A stretch of 64,000 nt of DNA from positions 902,001-966,000 of the forward strand of contig NC_011831.1 in assembly GCF_000021945.1 (NCBI RefSeq), in the 5' to 3' direction. The position numbers were made by a program, and so were the translations under genes. This stretch comes from Chloroflexus aggregans DSM 9485. GTDB taxonomy: Bacteria > Chloroflexota > Chloroflexia > Chloroflexales > Chloroflexaceae. The notes beneath the pieces were generated by a model. That model did not search any database. It was not told the DNA's origin and saw only the letters and a list, made by a program, of their open reading frames with translations. Below are positions 25,504-34,838 of the stretch, piece by piece (positions within the stretch are counted from its first letter, which is position 1; every line of letters begins with the position of its first letter).

Positions 25504-26049
25504 TCAACGATCATCACGTGGATTTAACGTATTGACGGTCAACATTGTTGCAATCGAATTACCGACGTTTGTCCAGCTATAGGCAGTATCATCGTGGAAA
25601 AAGAGGGTATCGCCGGGTTCGAGATCGTACTGCTCTTCACCTAATGTATAACGCACATGGCCTAACAGCACGAACACCATTTGACTCCCACGTGATGAAA
25701 AGCCTTGCTGGCTACTACCAGGGTAGGCTTCGATCAGACGCGCGTCAAGATCGCTGTTCGGCGGCAGCAAGGAAAAAACTTGCACCGGTGCATCATCAAG
25801 GGAAAGCCGTACCCGTTCGGCCGGACGTACTACCTGACCAACCTGCTGATTATCTTCACCCTCAAAGAAATGGGTCATTTTCACGCTAAAAAATTGAGCC
25901 AGCTTGCGCAGGTTTGCCACTGATATATTCACTTTATCTCGCTCGAGGCGGCTGAGGAACGATGGTGTCAACCCCGACCCCTCAGACACCTCTTGCAAGG
26001 TTAAGCCACGTTCTTGGCGTAACCGCCCGATCTTTTGTCCGAGTGACAT
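25504..26049 (-). CDS. XRE-cupin transcriptional regulator
   Basis: 181 residues. An N-terminal helix-turn-helix (about 5-60; LTLQEVSEGSGLTPSFLSRLE) is joined to a C-terminal cupin barrel (about 105-178; VLLGHVRYTLGEEQYDLEPGDTLFFHDDTAYSW). The ATG at 26049 gives the family's usual length; a GTG at 26085 would add twelve unlikely residues. These regulators usually sense a small ligand in the cupin and control amine, sulfur or sugar genes. A perfect sigma-70-type promoter lies 90 bases upstream. Confidence 0.9.
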   Translation of the reverse strand: MSLGQKIGRLRQERGLTLQEVSEGSGLTPSFLSRLERDKVNISVANLRKLAQFFSVKMTHFFEGEDNQQVGQVVRPAERVRLSLDDAPVQVFSLLPPNSDLDARLIEAYPGSSQQGFSSRGSQMVFVLLGHVRYTLGEEQYDLEPGDTLFFHDDTAYSWTNVGNSIATMLTVNTLNPRDDR

Positions 26050-26138
26050 ACGCGAACTCGATAAATAAAAGCAAGTGCTGCACACACTTGCACGCTGACA
26101 ATAACCGTTACCTCAACAGTTCCAATTCGTCAATTGTG

Positions 26139-26167
26139 ATTATACGCTAACGGTAAACCAATGTCAA
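26139..26167 (-). promoter_or_regulatory. Perfect consensus promoter of the XRE-cupin gene
   Basis: Minus strand TTGACA, exactly 17 bases, TATAAT. The start of transcription would be near 26132, giving an 80-base leader. Confidence 0.8.
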
Positions 26168-26231
26168 GGTGTTGCACAGGCTACGAAGAGCCGATTTAGA
26201 CGATTGAGAAGCAGTATGGAGTAAAAATTGC

Positions 26232-26255
26232 ACATTTTTCATAAATGAAAAATGT
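26232..26255 (-). terminator. Perfect AT-rich palindrome after the FHA-ABC gene
   Basis: ACATTTTTCAT and ATGAAAAATGT are exact complements around two bases, 24 bases after the ABC stop on the minus strand, then GCAATTTTTA. It could be a weak terminator or a protein site. Confidence 0.45.
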
Positions 26256-26278
26256 CTCAAAGTTCATGCGGAGTAATA

Positions 26279-28870
26279 TTATACCATACGATCACGACGT
26301 CGCAAGATCCATGCAGCAATGAGCAGGCAGACCACGGCATCCGTGCCCAATGCCAGCCAACGCCCGATCAGATGAGCCGGATCGTGGCTAAAGGCCGCTT
26401 CAATTTCGAGAAAACCGGGGGAACAGCCGGGAGGAATACTTCCCTGATCATCGGTGTTGGGCAGGTTGCACAGCCGATTAATATCAAGACTAGCACCGAG
26501 CGCATCCATCGCCCACCGGCTGATCGTGAGCCAGGAGAGCGGCGTAGCAAGACCCTCGATGGCAAAGATCAGCCCGGCAAACAAGATTTGGGGGATGAGG
26601 GCAAACGGTACCAGACTGATCGCCCGATCCGGGGTTGCCGATGCCGCGCTGATCGCTAAGCCCAATGCCATACCGGCGCCTGATGAAAGGACCAGCGTGA
26701 TGAACGTCTCGATGAGTGGCGGCAGCAAGATGCCTGTATCACCGGGAAACCCTACTTTGAGGAGCACGATGGCTAATAATACGATTGTCTGTACCACGAT
26801 CAGTCCGCTAAGTATCGTTACCTTCGAGAACAAATATGGCCCGATCCGCAGATTGACTAACCGTTCTCGCCGATAGATCGCTTGCTCTTTGGTAATCTCA
26901 CGGGCAGCGTTGATAATCCCAAACCAGACACTGACCGTCGCCAGCATAAATAGTACCTTTTTTGCTTCACTACGCTGGATCAGGTCTTGGGCTTGTGTCC
27001 CGGTCAGCGCATCGCTACGGACGACTAATACCAATAGTAAGGCTATGATCGGTGCTTGTAGGAGCAAGATCAGTACGTTACGCCGGTCCTGCCGCATGAG
27101 ATCGAAGTAGCGGCGGGTCAAGAGACCAAACTGCCGCCATGCCGAGACACGCTGCGGTGCCTGCTTGACGGTAGGATTCTGTACCTGTGGCCCACTCGGC
27201 GCGCTAGCCAGTCGCTCTACCACGTACCGTTGGTAGAGTGATGATTGACGATAGCGCATTTCCCACAATTCGGCCAGTGTCGGCGGGCCATCGGCTTGAG
27301 GATGCGCCGCACACCACATGTCGTACTCGGCTTTCAGATCGCGTCGTACCACCGGATGATCAGGAGCGGCTATGCCTTCAATCTTGGTGTAAATATCGGC
27401 AAAATCACCGCTCGTAATCTGAAAAAACCGCAGCGCCTCGGCAGGTGGCCCGAAGAAGACCATGCGACCATTCCCTGCCATAAAGATAACGTGATCACAT
27501 TGGGTAATGTTGGCCGTGGCATGTGTCACCAGTACTACCGTCCGCCCACTATCGGCAAGACGGCGCAGTGTGTACATCATCTTCTTTTCGAGACCGGGGT
27601 CAAGCCCGCTCGTTGGCTCATCGAGAAAGAACAGGCTGGGATCGGCCAACAATTCGGCACCGATACTAACCCGTTTGCGTTGCCCACCCGAAAGGGCTTC
27701 AATCGGCTTATCGCGGTGCGGTGTCATCTCAACATCGTCGAGCACGCGCTCGATCCGAGTTGCTACTTCTTGGTCAGACGTATCGGCGGGTAAACGCAGC
27801 CGCGCAGAATATTCCAATGCCCGTTGCACCGGTAACTGTCGATGAAGAATATCATCTTGCGGTACGTAACCTAAAACCGTGCGGTAAGCGGCAAAATTGC
27901 GATAGAAATCGTCACCATTGACCAGCACGTGTCCTTGATCGGCCGGTGCATACCCGCAGAGTGCTTTCATCAGAGTACTTTTGCCGGTACCCGAACCACC
28001 GACAATCGCAACAAATTCACGCGGTGCAATCGAGAGGGAGACATCGTTGAGAATGATCCGCCGAACGCCGTTGCGCATAACCACACGCGACAAGTTGCGG
28101 GCATCGATCCGTAACGCACCTTGCTGGTCGTAACGGTCAAGACGGGTAACGTTGTAGACGAGTTTAAATGCACCGATCTGGATGACATCACCCGGTTTCA
28201 GCATTACCGGCGCTGTTACCCGCTGACCGTTGACGAATGTGCCGTTGGTACTGCCCATATCCCGCAGCACTACTCCACCAGGAGTACGATCAATCTGCGC
28301 GTGGAAGCGAGATACCTGCGGATTATTGAGAATAATGTCACAACCGACTCGTCCGATGGTGATTTCCGGATCGTTCGGATCGAGGGGGAATTGTTGTGGT
28401 ACGGCTTGCTCTGCCGCCGTAGTGGTCAGCATTGGGTTGTGATACATTAACGAGACAAAGTTACCGGTGGCCGGATCACCGATGCGCAAAATATCTCCAT
28501 CCGCCAACTCACGCTCGCTGACCCGCTGGCCGGCAAAGAGCAGACCATTACGACTGCCGACATCAACAATCCGATGCCCTTGGCCACTCGGTTCGATACG
28601 GGCATGTCGTCCGCTGACAAAGCGTGATTGCAACACAATATCGTTATCGGCAGCCCGTCCAATTGTTAACGGTCGACTGCCGAGCAACACGTGACGTTCA
28701 TTGCCGGATTCGCTAATCTGCAAAAAGGCACCACCAGCAGCAAGGATGGTGGTCGGGTTGTGAGTTGGGGAGGGGGACAACGCTCGCCCGCACGACGAGC
28801 AAAAGCGGGCATCAGCCCGGGTGAGCGGGGCCTGGCAGAAGGGGCACAGCGGCGTTTTATCGGTCGCCAC
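26279..28870 (-). CDS. Zinc-ribbon, double-FHA, ABCG-type ABC transporter
   Basis: 863 residues from a GTG at 28870 with AGGAG upstream. Order: zinc ribbon (9-28, CPFC...CSSC), two FHA domains (about 45-125 and 150-235), an ABC ATPase with Walker A GGSGTGKST (about 290), signature LSGGQRKRVS and Walker B LFFLDEPTSGLD, then an ABC-2 membrane domain with six to seven spans (about 590-860). FHA domains bind phosphothreonine, so a Ser/Thr kinase probably controls this half-transporter, which would dimerise. It is divergent from the phosphatase-kinase operon. Substrate unknown. Confidence 0.95.
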   Translation of the reverse strand: MATDKTPLCPFCQAPLTRADARFCSSCGRALSPSPTHNPTTILAAGGAFLQISESGNERHVLLGSRPLTIGRAADNDIVLQSRFVSGRHARIEPSGQGHRIVDVGSRNGLLFAGQRVSERELADGDILRIGDPATGNFVSLMYHNPMLTTTAAEQAVPQQFPLDPNDPEITIGRVGCDIILNNPQVSRFHAQIDRTPGGVVLRDMGSTNGTFVNGQRVTAPVMLKPGDVIQIGAFKLVYNVTRLDRYDQQGALRIDARNLSRVVMRNGVRRIILNDVSLSIAPREFVAIVGGSGTGKSTLMKALCGYAPADQGHVLVNGDDFYRNFAAYRTVLGYVPQDDILHRQLPVQRALEYSARLRLPADTSDQEVATRIERVLDDVEMTPHRDKPIEALSGGQRKRVSIGAELLADPSLFFLDEPTSGLDPGLEKKMMYTLRRLADSGRTVVLVTHATANITQCDHVIFMAGNGRMVFFGPPAEALRFFQITSGDFADIYTKIEGIAAPDHPVVRRDLKAEYDMWCAAHPQADGPPTLAELWEMRYRQSSLYQRYVVERLASAPSGPQVQNPTVKQAPQRVSAWRQFGLLTRRYFDLMRQDRRNVLILLLQAPIIALLLVLVVRSDALTGTQAQDLIQRSEAKKVLFMLATVSVWFGIINAAREITKEQAIYRRERLVNLRIGPYLFSKVTILSGLIVVQTIVLLAIVLLKVGFPGDTGILLPPLIETFITLVLSSGAGMALGLAISAASATPDRAISLVPFALIPQILFAGLIFAIEGLATPLSWLTISRWAMDALGASLDINRLCNLPNTDDQGSIPPGCSPGFLEIEAAFSHDPAHLIGRWLALGTDAVVCLLIAAWILRRRDRMV

Positions 28871-29201
28871 AACGGTAGCTCCTATGATATAATGCGAGCT
28901 GCTTCTTCGTGTTCCGCCCTTGTGATAGCATGGATCGCTGCGATTTGCAACCGGAATGCATCCAACATCCGTTGTGTGACGTCGTATGTGTTGCCTGACA
29001 AATAGGCGCTAGCGCAAAGACGCGAAGGGCGCAAAGACGCGAAGGGATGCATGCACTAAATCAACCGGCACGTTCGGCTCGCACCAATACACATCGTACC
29101 ACGAGCGAACATTACGCCGGTATATGTTCATTACGAGCGAATAGAGGTAAGATACCAGCAAAGTTGCTCCCATTCCGACCTACCATAGATGAAGGTAAGC
29201 G
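28871..29201. other. Divergent intergenic region between FHA-ABC and PP2C genes
   Basis: 331 bases without a gene. It holds two perfect tandem copies of a 17-base repeat (29012-29045) and presumably the promoters for both directions, but I could not find a convincing -35/-10 pair. Confidence 0.5.
29012..29045 (+). repeat. Tandem 17-base repeat
   Basis: Two exact adjacent copies of GCGCAAAGACGCGAAGG. Similar GCAAAGACGC words occur as scattered repeats in other bacterial genomes (general knowledge). Confidence 0.8.
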
Positions 29202-30461
29202 GTGGCAACACAAGAATCTGGGCAATGCAGAGTATGTGGCAACCCAATCGGAACGGCACAGCAAGTATGCCCTCACTGCGGATCATCACTTGTTACGCCA
29301 TCCGAACAGGTGATCATCACCGGCGAACGCCAATTAGTACTCGTGGCCGACACGATCAGTTTACGCGATTTACTGGCGATTATCGAAGCTAGCCTTGCGT
29401 TTTGGCGTCGGCGATACGAGAACGCAACCGGTGTAGCCCGCGACGAGGCTGCCGCAGCGTTACAAGAACTGTCACAAATTCTTGCTAGCCTGGGGCAGCA
29501 GATTGCCCAAGGGCGCGAGACAGTTCGTATTACCACTCGCTTGCCCGCCCAACGACGCTATCCGCTCGCCTGTCCGTTCTGTGGCCGCGGGAACCGTGCG
29601 CAAGCTCGCTTTTGCGTCTCGTGTGGTTCTAGCCTCCAACCACCCTTGCCGAAAACGTATCCACCGCCACCACTGCAACCACAAGTGGCCTTCCACAGCC
29701 ACACCGGTCGTGTCCGCCAGATCAATGAAGATACCGTGTACGCCGGTACGTTTAGCCGTGGGAACGATCATATCGGCACGTTACTTATCGTTGCCGATGG
29801 CATGGGTGGTGCGGCAGCCGGTGAAGTGGCTTCACAATTGGCGGTGACAACGGTGAAGAACTTCTTACAACAGGCGCTGAACAAGAACCTCCCCGGCGAC
29901 GACGAGGCGTGGCTTGCTTTGGTACAAGCCGCGATGCAGACCGCTCACGAACAAGTCGCTCGTGCGGCGCGCGCCGACCAACACCGATCCGGCATGGGCA
30001 CAACGCTCACCATCGCACTGACGGTTGATCGACGGGCCTACCTCGGCCACGTTGGGGATAGTCGCGCGTACCTCATTACTGCCGGAACCGACAATGAGGC
30101 GCCGTTGTGTCAACAATTGACGACCGACCACACGATTGTTGCGCGACTTGTCGATATTGGTCAGATCAGCCCGGAAGCAGCCCGCACCCATCCACAACGC
30201 CACATCCTCTATCGTTCACTTGGTACCGACCAGCCGTTTGTCGCTGATACCCGTGTACAGGCGCTAGCACCCGGCGATATACTGTTGTTATGCTCCGATG
30301 GATTGGTGAATCACGTCACCGATGAAGAGTTAGCCCAACTGGTCGTTACCAATCCACCGGCACGTGCTGCGATGGCGTTAGTCGATCTTGCTAACCGACG
30401 CGGCGGACACGATAACATTTCGGTTATTATTGCGCATTTTAGCGCTCAATCTGCGATGTAG
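29202..30461 (+). CDS. Zinc-ribbon PP2C-family Ser/Thr phosphatase
   Basis: 419 residues from a GTG. Two zinc ribbons are present: residues 9-27 (CRVC...CPHC) and about 126-144 (CPFC...CVSC), separated by a helical segment. A PP2C phosphatase domain fills residues about 165-415, with metal motifs VADGMGGAAAGEVAS, HVGDSRAYL, LLCSDGL and GGHDNIS. It removes phosphate from Ser/Thr residues, presumably those set by the kinase at 32190. It is the first gene of the operon, seven bases before the second phosphatase gene. Confidence 0.93.
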   Translation: MATQESGQCRVCGNPIGTAQQVCPHCGSSLVTPSEQVIITGERQLVLVADTISLRDLLAIIEASLAFWRRRYENATGVARDEAAAALQELSQILASLGQQIAQGRETVRITTRLPAQRRYPLACPFCGRGNRAQARFCVSCGSSLQPPLPKTYPPPPLQPQVAFHSHTGRVRQINEDTVYAGTFSRGNDHIGTLLIVADGMGGAAAGEVASQLAVTTVKNFLQQALNKNLPGDDEAWLALVQAAMQTAHEQVARAARADQHRSGMGTTLTIALTVDRRAYLGHVGDSRAYLITAGTDNEAPLCQQLTTDHTIVARLVDIGQISPEAARTHPQRHILYRSLGTDQPFVADTRVQALAPGDILLLCSDGLVNHVTDEELAQLVVTNPPARAAMALVDLANRRGGHDNISVIIAHFSAQSAM

Positions 30462-30468
30462 ATGATAT

Positions 30469-32193
30469 ATGCGTTGTTCGTTATGTGGCACTGAAAATCG
30501 CCCACAAGCTCGCTGTTGCGCCATCTGCGGACAACCATTGCCGGGACGCCAACCGCTTGCGGTTAGTGGAGGATGGTTAAGCGACATGCTCGCCAGTCCG
30601 CTCGATCCACCCACACAACCGATCGCCGGTGAGGAGGAACTGATGGAACCCAACCTACCACTCTTTGCTAACCGGTTTGCGCCAACCTACCCACTTACCG
30701 AACCATGGTCGACCGGACCGCTCGAAGTACGTGATTTAGCACCGTGGCAACGCTGTTGGGCATGTGGTTCGACGGCTAACGAAGCGCATGAGTCGTACTG
30801 CATCGATTGCGGAGCTGCTCTCGAAACACGGGTCTATCCCGCTTTCCTTTCCCCCCGTGATACTCCATCTGGCCCGGCCTTGATCGATCGCCTGGCCGAT
30901 CCGCTAGCACGCGCTATTTTGCCTGAAGTTCTTGAACAGCATGATCTTGATGGCTGGCGCCTTACGGTCTTGAACGATAGTGAATTGACCCCACTTAGCA
31001 CACCGCTCGATGAGACAACAGCCCTGACCATCGGCACCGCACTGGCCCAACTACTGGTCAATCTTCACGGATCACACATCGCTCTCGGCAAACTGACCGT
31101 CGAGGATCTCGGTTTGAGTGGGCCACAACAGATTCGACTCCGTCAGGTAAATCAGTTGCGGCTGGTCAATGATGATGAACGCGAAACTGCGTTTTACGCC
31201 GATCTCGTTGTGCTTGCTGAGGTATTGGAACGATTGATGGTCATCCCCCGTACAACGCAGCGCCTCGACGAACAGGCGTTGATTGAAGCAGCGCAGATCA
31301 CCGATAGTCTAGGAACCGTCCTGCGGCAAATCCGTACCGGTGAACTACGCGATGCAACCACGGTTGCTACACGCCTCAGCGCATTACGCGACGAACGCAC
31401 CCATCCCATACCCCTCATCCAAATGGCCGGTTCGTATACCGATGTGGGCCGCGTGCGCGATCACAATGAAGATAGCCTATTTCGCCTAACCGTCTGCCTT
31501 GAAAATAATGGTCAACGACAGAGCTGTGGCATATATATCGTCGCCGATGGTATGGGTGGACACGCAGCCGGCGAAGTCGCCAGTGGCTTAGCCGTGAGGA
31601 ATGCTGCTCGCCTACTGATCGATAACTACCTGCAACAAATGACGGCCGGATCACGTCTGTATCACGAGTCTGAGATGCGAGAATTGGTACGGCAAGCCGT
31701 ATTGGCCGCCAATGAAGCGATCTATCACGAGGGCCACGCACAGGCCAACGATATGGGGGCAACCTTAACCATGGCGCTCGTGGTCGGTGATCGAGCGGTA
31801 ATTGCTAATGTTGGCGATAGTCGGACATACCTTTTTCGTGATGGCAAGCTCCGACGGATCAGTAAGGATCACTCACTGGTGATGCGGTTGGTCGAGCTTG
31901 GTCACTTGCAAGAAGAGGATATTTACACTCATCCACAACGCAATGCAGTACTTCGTTCGTTAGGTGATCGCGCCGAGCCAGAGGTTGATCTGTACAGTGT
32001 CCGTCTCTTTGCCGGTGACGCACTCTTGCTCTGCTCCGATGGGCAGTGGGAGATGACGCGCGATCCGGAGATGGAGCGAATTATCGCCGAAATTGCCGAT
32101 CCGCAACGGGCTTGCGAAGCGTTAGTCGCAGCAGCCAATCAAGCTGGTGGTGAAGACAACATCGCTGTCATTTTGGTGAGAATAATGCCATGA
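30469..32193 (+). CDS. Second zinc-ribbon PP2C-family phosphatase with kinase-like spacer region
   Basis: 574 residues. Zinc ribbons lie at 3-21 (CSLC...CAIC) and about 97-116 (CWAC...CIDC). Residues about 140-300 (LEQHDLDGWRLTVLNDSE, LVNLHGSHIALGKLTVEDLGL) look like a remnant Ser/Thr kinase or kinase-like fold without catalytic residues. The C-terminal PP2C domain (about 320-572) has VADGMGGHAAGEVAS, NVGDSRTYL, LLCSDGQWE and GGEDNIA. Overlap of four bases with the kinase gene shows translational coupling, so the phosphatase and kinase are probably made in fixed ratio. Confidence 0.92.
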   Translation: MRCSLCGTENRPQARCCAICGQPLPGRQPLAVSGGWLSDMLASPLDPPTQPIAGEEELMEPNLPLFANRFAPTYPLTEPWSTGPLEVRDLAPWQRCWACGSTANEAHESYCIDCGAALETRVYPAFLSPRDTPSGPALIDRLADPLARAILPEVLEQHDLDGWRLTVLNDSELTPLSTPLDETTALTIGTALAQLLVNLHGSHIALGKLTVEDLGLSGPQQIRLRQVNQLRLVNDDERETAFYADLVVLAEVLERLMVIPRTTQRLDEQALIEAAQITDSLGTVLRQIRTGELRDATTVATRLSALRDERTHPIPLIQMAGSYTDVGRVRDHNEDSLFRLTVCLENNGQRQSCGIYIVADGMGGHAAGEVASGLAVRNAARLLIDNYLQQMTAGSRLYHESEMRELVRQAVLAANEAIYHEGHAQANDMGATLTMALVVGDRAVIANVGDSRTYLFRDGKLRRISKDHSLVMRLVELGHLQEEDIYTHPQRNAVLRSLGDRAEPEVDLYSVRLFAGDALLLCSDGQWEMTRDPEMERIIAEIADPQRACEALVAAANQAGGEDNIAVILVRIMP

Positions 32194-33503
32194 AATGTCC
32201 ACAATGTGGGGCCAGCTTTAACAAAGACGTTATCTTTTGCCCCGAATGTGGGAAGCGCATCCGCAGCACCGATCAACCGGTTGCAGCATCTGCACCATTA
32301 GCAGTCTTGCAAGGCCGGTACGAATTACGTCACCGCCTTGGTGCGGGTGGTATGGGATCGGTCTATCTTGCAACCGATCGACGACTAGGTACAGTCCAAT
32401 GGGCAGTAAAAGAGATGAGTGATGCCCTGATCACCTCGCCGCTCGATCGCCAACTAGCCCAAGAGGCCTTTCGCCAGGAAGCAGAACTGCTGGCGAAACT
32501 AAACCATCCCTATCTCCCGCGCGTCACCGACCATTTTGAAGAGAATGGCCGCCACTATTTGGTGATGGAGTTTGTGCCTGGTGAGAATCTGAGAGATTAT
32601 ACCAACCGCGTTGGCCTACCGCGGCCATTGCATGAGGTGTTACGATGGACGGCTCAGATTTGTGAGGTACTTGCCTATTTACATGCGCAACAACCGCCGA
32701 TCATTTTTCGCGATCTGAAACCGACCAACGTAATGATTACGCCAGAAGGTACGATCAAGCTGGTCGATTTCGGCATTGCCCGTTTGTTCAAACCGGGTAA
32801 GGAACGTGATACCCAAGTCTTTGGTACTCTCGGCTATAGCGCACCCGAACAGTACGGTCGCGGTCAAACCGATTCGCGCTCCGACATCTATAGCCTCGGC
32901 GTGCTGATGCACCATCTGCTCACCGGTCATGATCCGAGCACGACACCGTTTCGCTTACCGCCGGCGAACCAGCTCAATCCCACCATCCCGACGTATATCG
33001 TCAATGTTATTACTCGTGCGACCGAGAGCGATCCATCGCGTCGCTTCGCCACCGTGATCGAGCTACAACAGGCACTGTTCGGGAATAGCGGTCAATTGGT
33101 CAACCCGCAGATGATGCCGCAGTCGGTACACCAGGCAGCCCGCAGTAACGCCATCGCTGTGGAACCGATTGTTGTGCATGCAAGCACCGGGATGGCGAGT
33201 GCGACCCGTTGGATCGGGATTATCGGTGTGGTGATGATGATCATCGCCACCGGATTGGTCGGTATTAATTTGGTGTATAACAACGATGCAGCGGTATTGG
33301 CCGGTATCGGTATTCTCATAGCTTTGGGCGCAATCCTGTTTGCGCTCATCGGCGGTATCTTGAGCGTGATCGCGCTGGTTAGTCCTAAGACTGCCAAAAC
33401 GGAATATGGTCGCCGTGATGCAGTCACCGGCTTTGCGACAAGCTTTGTAGCCTTTCTACTCTGTTGTGTGATAGCAGCACTGATCGTTCAATTGTCTGGT
33501 TAA
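32190..33503 (+). CDS. Zinc-ribbon Ser/Thr protein kinase with C-terminal membrane anchor
   Basis: 437 residues. A zinc ribbon (3-22, CPQC...CPEC) precedes a Hanks-type kinase domain (about 45-300): glycine loop LGAGGMGSVYLA, lysine in WAVKEM, IIFRDLKPTN (phenylalanine replaces His of the HRD motif, Arg-Asp kept), DFG in LVDFGIARLF and GTLGYSAPEQYG. Three hydrophobic segments end the protein (about 345-436). It phosphorylates Ser/Thr and is the only kinase in the cluster, so FHA proteins on either side are its likely readers (inference). Confidence 0.95.
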   Translation: MKCPQCGASFNKDVIFCPECGKRIRSTDQPVAASAPLAVLQGRYELRHRLGAGGMGSVYLATDRRLGTVQWAVKEMSDALITSPLDRQLAQEAFRQEAELLAKLNHPYLPRVTDHFEENGRHYLVMEFVPGENLRDYTNRVGLPRPLHEVLRWTAQICEVLAYLHAQQPPIIFRDLKPTNVMITPEGTIKLVDFGIARLFKPGKERDTQVFGTLGYSAPEQYGRGQTDSRSDIYSLGVLMHHLLTGHDPSTTPFRLPPANQLNPTIPTYIVNVITRATESDPSRRFATVIELQQALFGNSGQLVNPQMMPQSVHQAARSNAIAVEPIVVHASTGMASATRWIGIIGVVMMIIATGLVGINLVYNNDAAVLAGIGILIALGAILFALIGGILSVIALVSPKTAKTEYGRRDAVTGFATSFVAFLLCCVIAALIVQLSG

Positions 33504-33525
33504 CCGCATAGTTAAGGGTAAGAAA

Positions 33526-34782
33526 ATGTCTGCATCAGTCACGTTGCGCTGCCAATGGGGACGCACGCCTGTGCCCACAAGTAGCACGCCACAAGTTGTC
33601 TATCTGTTGGTGGAAGCGGTTGCTCCTGCTTCACCAACTTCAGCGTTGCCACTCAATCTCTGTTTTGTCCTCGACCGTTCAGGGTCAATGCAAGGTGCGA
33701 AACTTGAGAGCATGAAGGCAGCAACCCGCCGGGTGATTGAATTATTGCGTCCGCACGACGTAGCAGCTATCGTCATCTTTGACGATACGGTCCAAACCCT
33801 CATACCGGCGACTCCGGTTGGTGATCGGTCGGCACTGCTCGCAGCAGTTGAGACCATTACCGAAGCCGGTGGGACGGCAATGTCGCTCGGGATGCAAGCG
33901 GCGCAAACCGAACTCCAAAAACACCTTGGACCTGATCGGATCAGCCGGATGCTGTTGCTGACCGATGGGCAGACGTGGGGTGATGAGCCAATCTGTCGTG
34001 ATCTGGCCCGCACCCTTGGGCAAGCAGGTGTGCGCATTACCGCATTGGGACTAGGCACAGAATGGAATGAGCAGTTACTCGACGATATTGCTGCGGCGAG
34101 CGATGGGTATTCCGATTATATTGCCGATCCGGCACAGATTGAGACGTTTTTTCAGCAGGCAGTGAAAGAAGCACAGGCTGTCGTTGCTACCGATGCACGG
34201 CTGCTCCTCCGGCTTGTCCGTGACGTGACGCCGCGTGCCATTTATCGCGTCAAGCCGGTGATTGCGAACCTCGGTTACCAACCCATCGGCGATGCAGCAG
34301 TTGCGGTGCGGCTAGGCGATTTAGTCGGTGGGCAACCGGCAGCCGTCTTACTCGACCTGATGCTTCCTCCACGCACGCGAGGCCGGTTTCGGATTGCGCA
34401 GGCTGAGTTACATTTGACACCGGTTGATCAACGGAGTGAAACGGTGATCAAACAAGATATCTTGCTCGATGTCGCCGATCAGGCTGGGCCAGAGAGTTAT
34501 GTTCCCGATGTCATGAATCTAGTCGAGAGGGTAACGGCGTTTAAGTTGCAGACTCGCGCCTTAAGTGAAGCAGCAAGTGGGAATACGGCGGGTGCAACCC
34601 AAAAACTCCGTGCAGCCGCAACTCGCTTGCTCGATCTAGGTGAACTAGAGCTTGCCGCGAAGATGAATCAACAAGCGGCAACGCTCGAACAGGGTCAACC
34701 GCTCGATCCGGCTACCCAAAAAGAGTTGCGTTATGCTACGCGACGACTGACCCAGCGACTAGAGAAAAACGAACAGGCATAG
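33526..34782 (+). CDS. vWA domain protein, YfbK-like
   Basis: 418 residues, AAGGGTAAG upstream. The vWA domain (about 45-220) has an intact metal motif DRSGSM and LLTDGQT, followed by a beta-rich domain and a helical C-terminal part (TQKLRAAATRLLDLGELELAAKMNQQ). No membrane span or signal peptide. It is the full-length paralogue of the protein cut by the window start. Its place between the kinase and the FHA protein suggests a scaffold or substrate in the phospho-signalling complex. Confidence 0.93.
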   Translation: MSASVTLRCQWGRTPVPTSSTPQVVYLLVEAVAPASPTSALPLNLCFVLDRSGSMQGAKLESMKAATRRVIELLRPHDVAAIVIFDDTVQTLIPATPVGDRSALLAAVETITEAGGTAMSLGMQAAQTELQKHLGPDRISRMLLLTDGQTWGDEPICRDLARTLGQAGVRITALGLGTEWNEQLLDDIAAASDGYSDYIADPAQIETFFQQAVKEAQAVVATDARLLLRLVRDVTPRAIYRVKPVIANLGYQPIGDAAVAVRLGDLVGGQPAAVLLDLMLPPRTRGRFRIAQAELHLTPVDQRSETVIKQDILLDVADQAGPESYVPDVMNLVERVTAFKLQTRALSEAASGNTAGATQKLRAAATRLLDLGELELAAKMNQQAATLEQGQPLDPATQKELRYATRRLTQRLEKNEQA

Positions 34783-34797
34783 CCGTGGGATATTCTT

Positions 34798-34818
34798 GCA
34801 ATCGCTCCATAAGATTGC
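34798..34818 (+). other. Stem-loop between vWA and FHA-repeat genes
   Basis: GCAATC, nine-base loop, GATTGC in a 56-base spacer. It may partly terminate transcription or set relative expression within the operon. Confidence 0.3.
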
Positions 34819-34838
34819 TTGCAGCATGAGGAACAACT

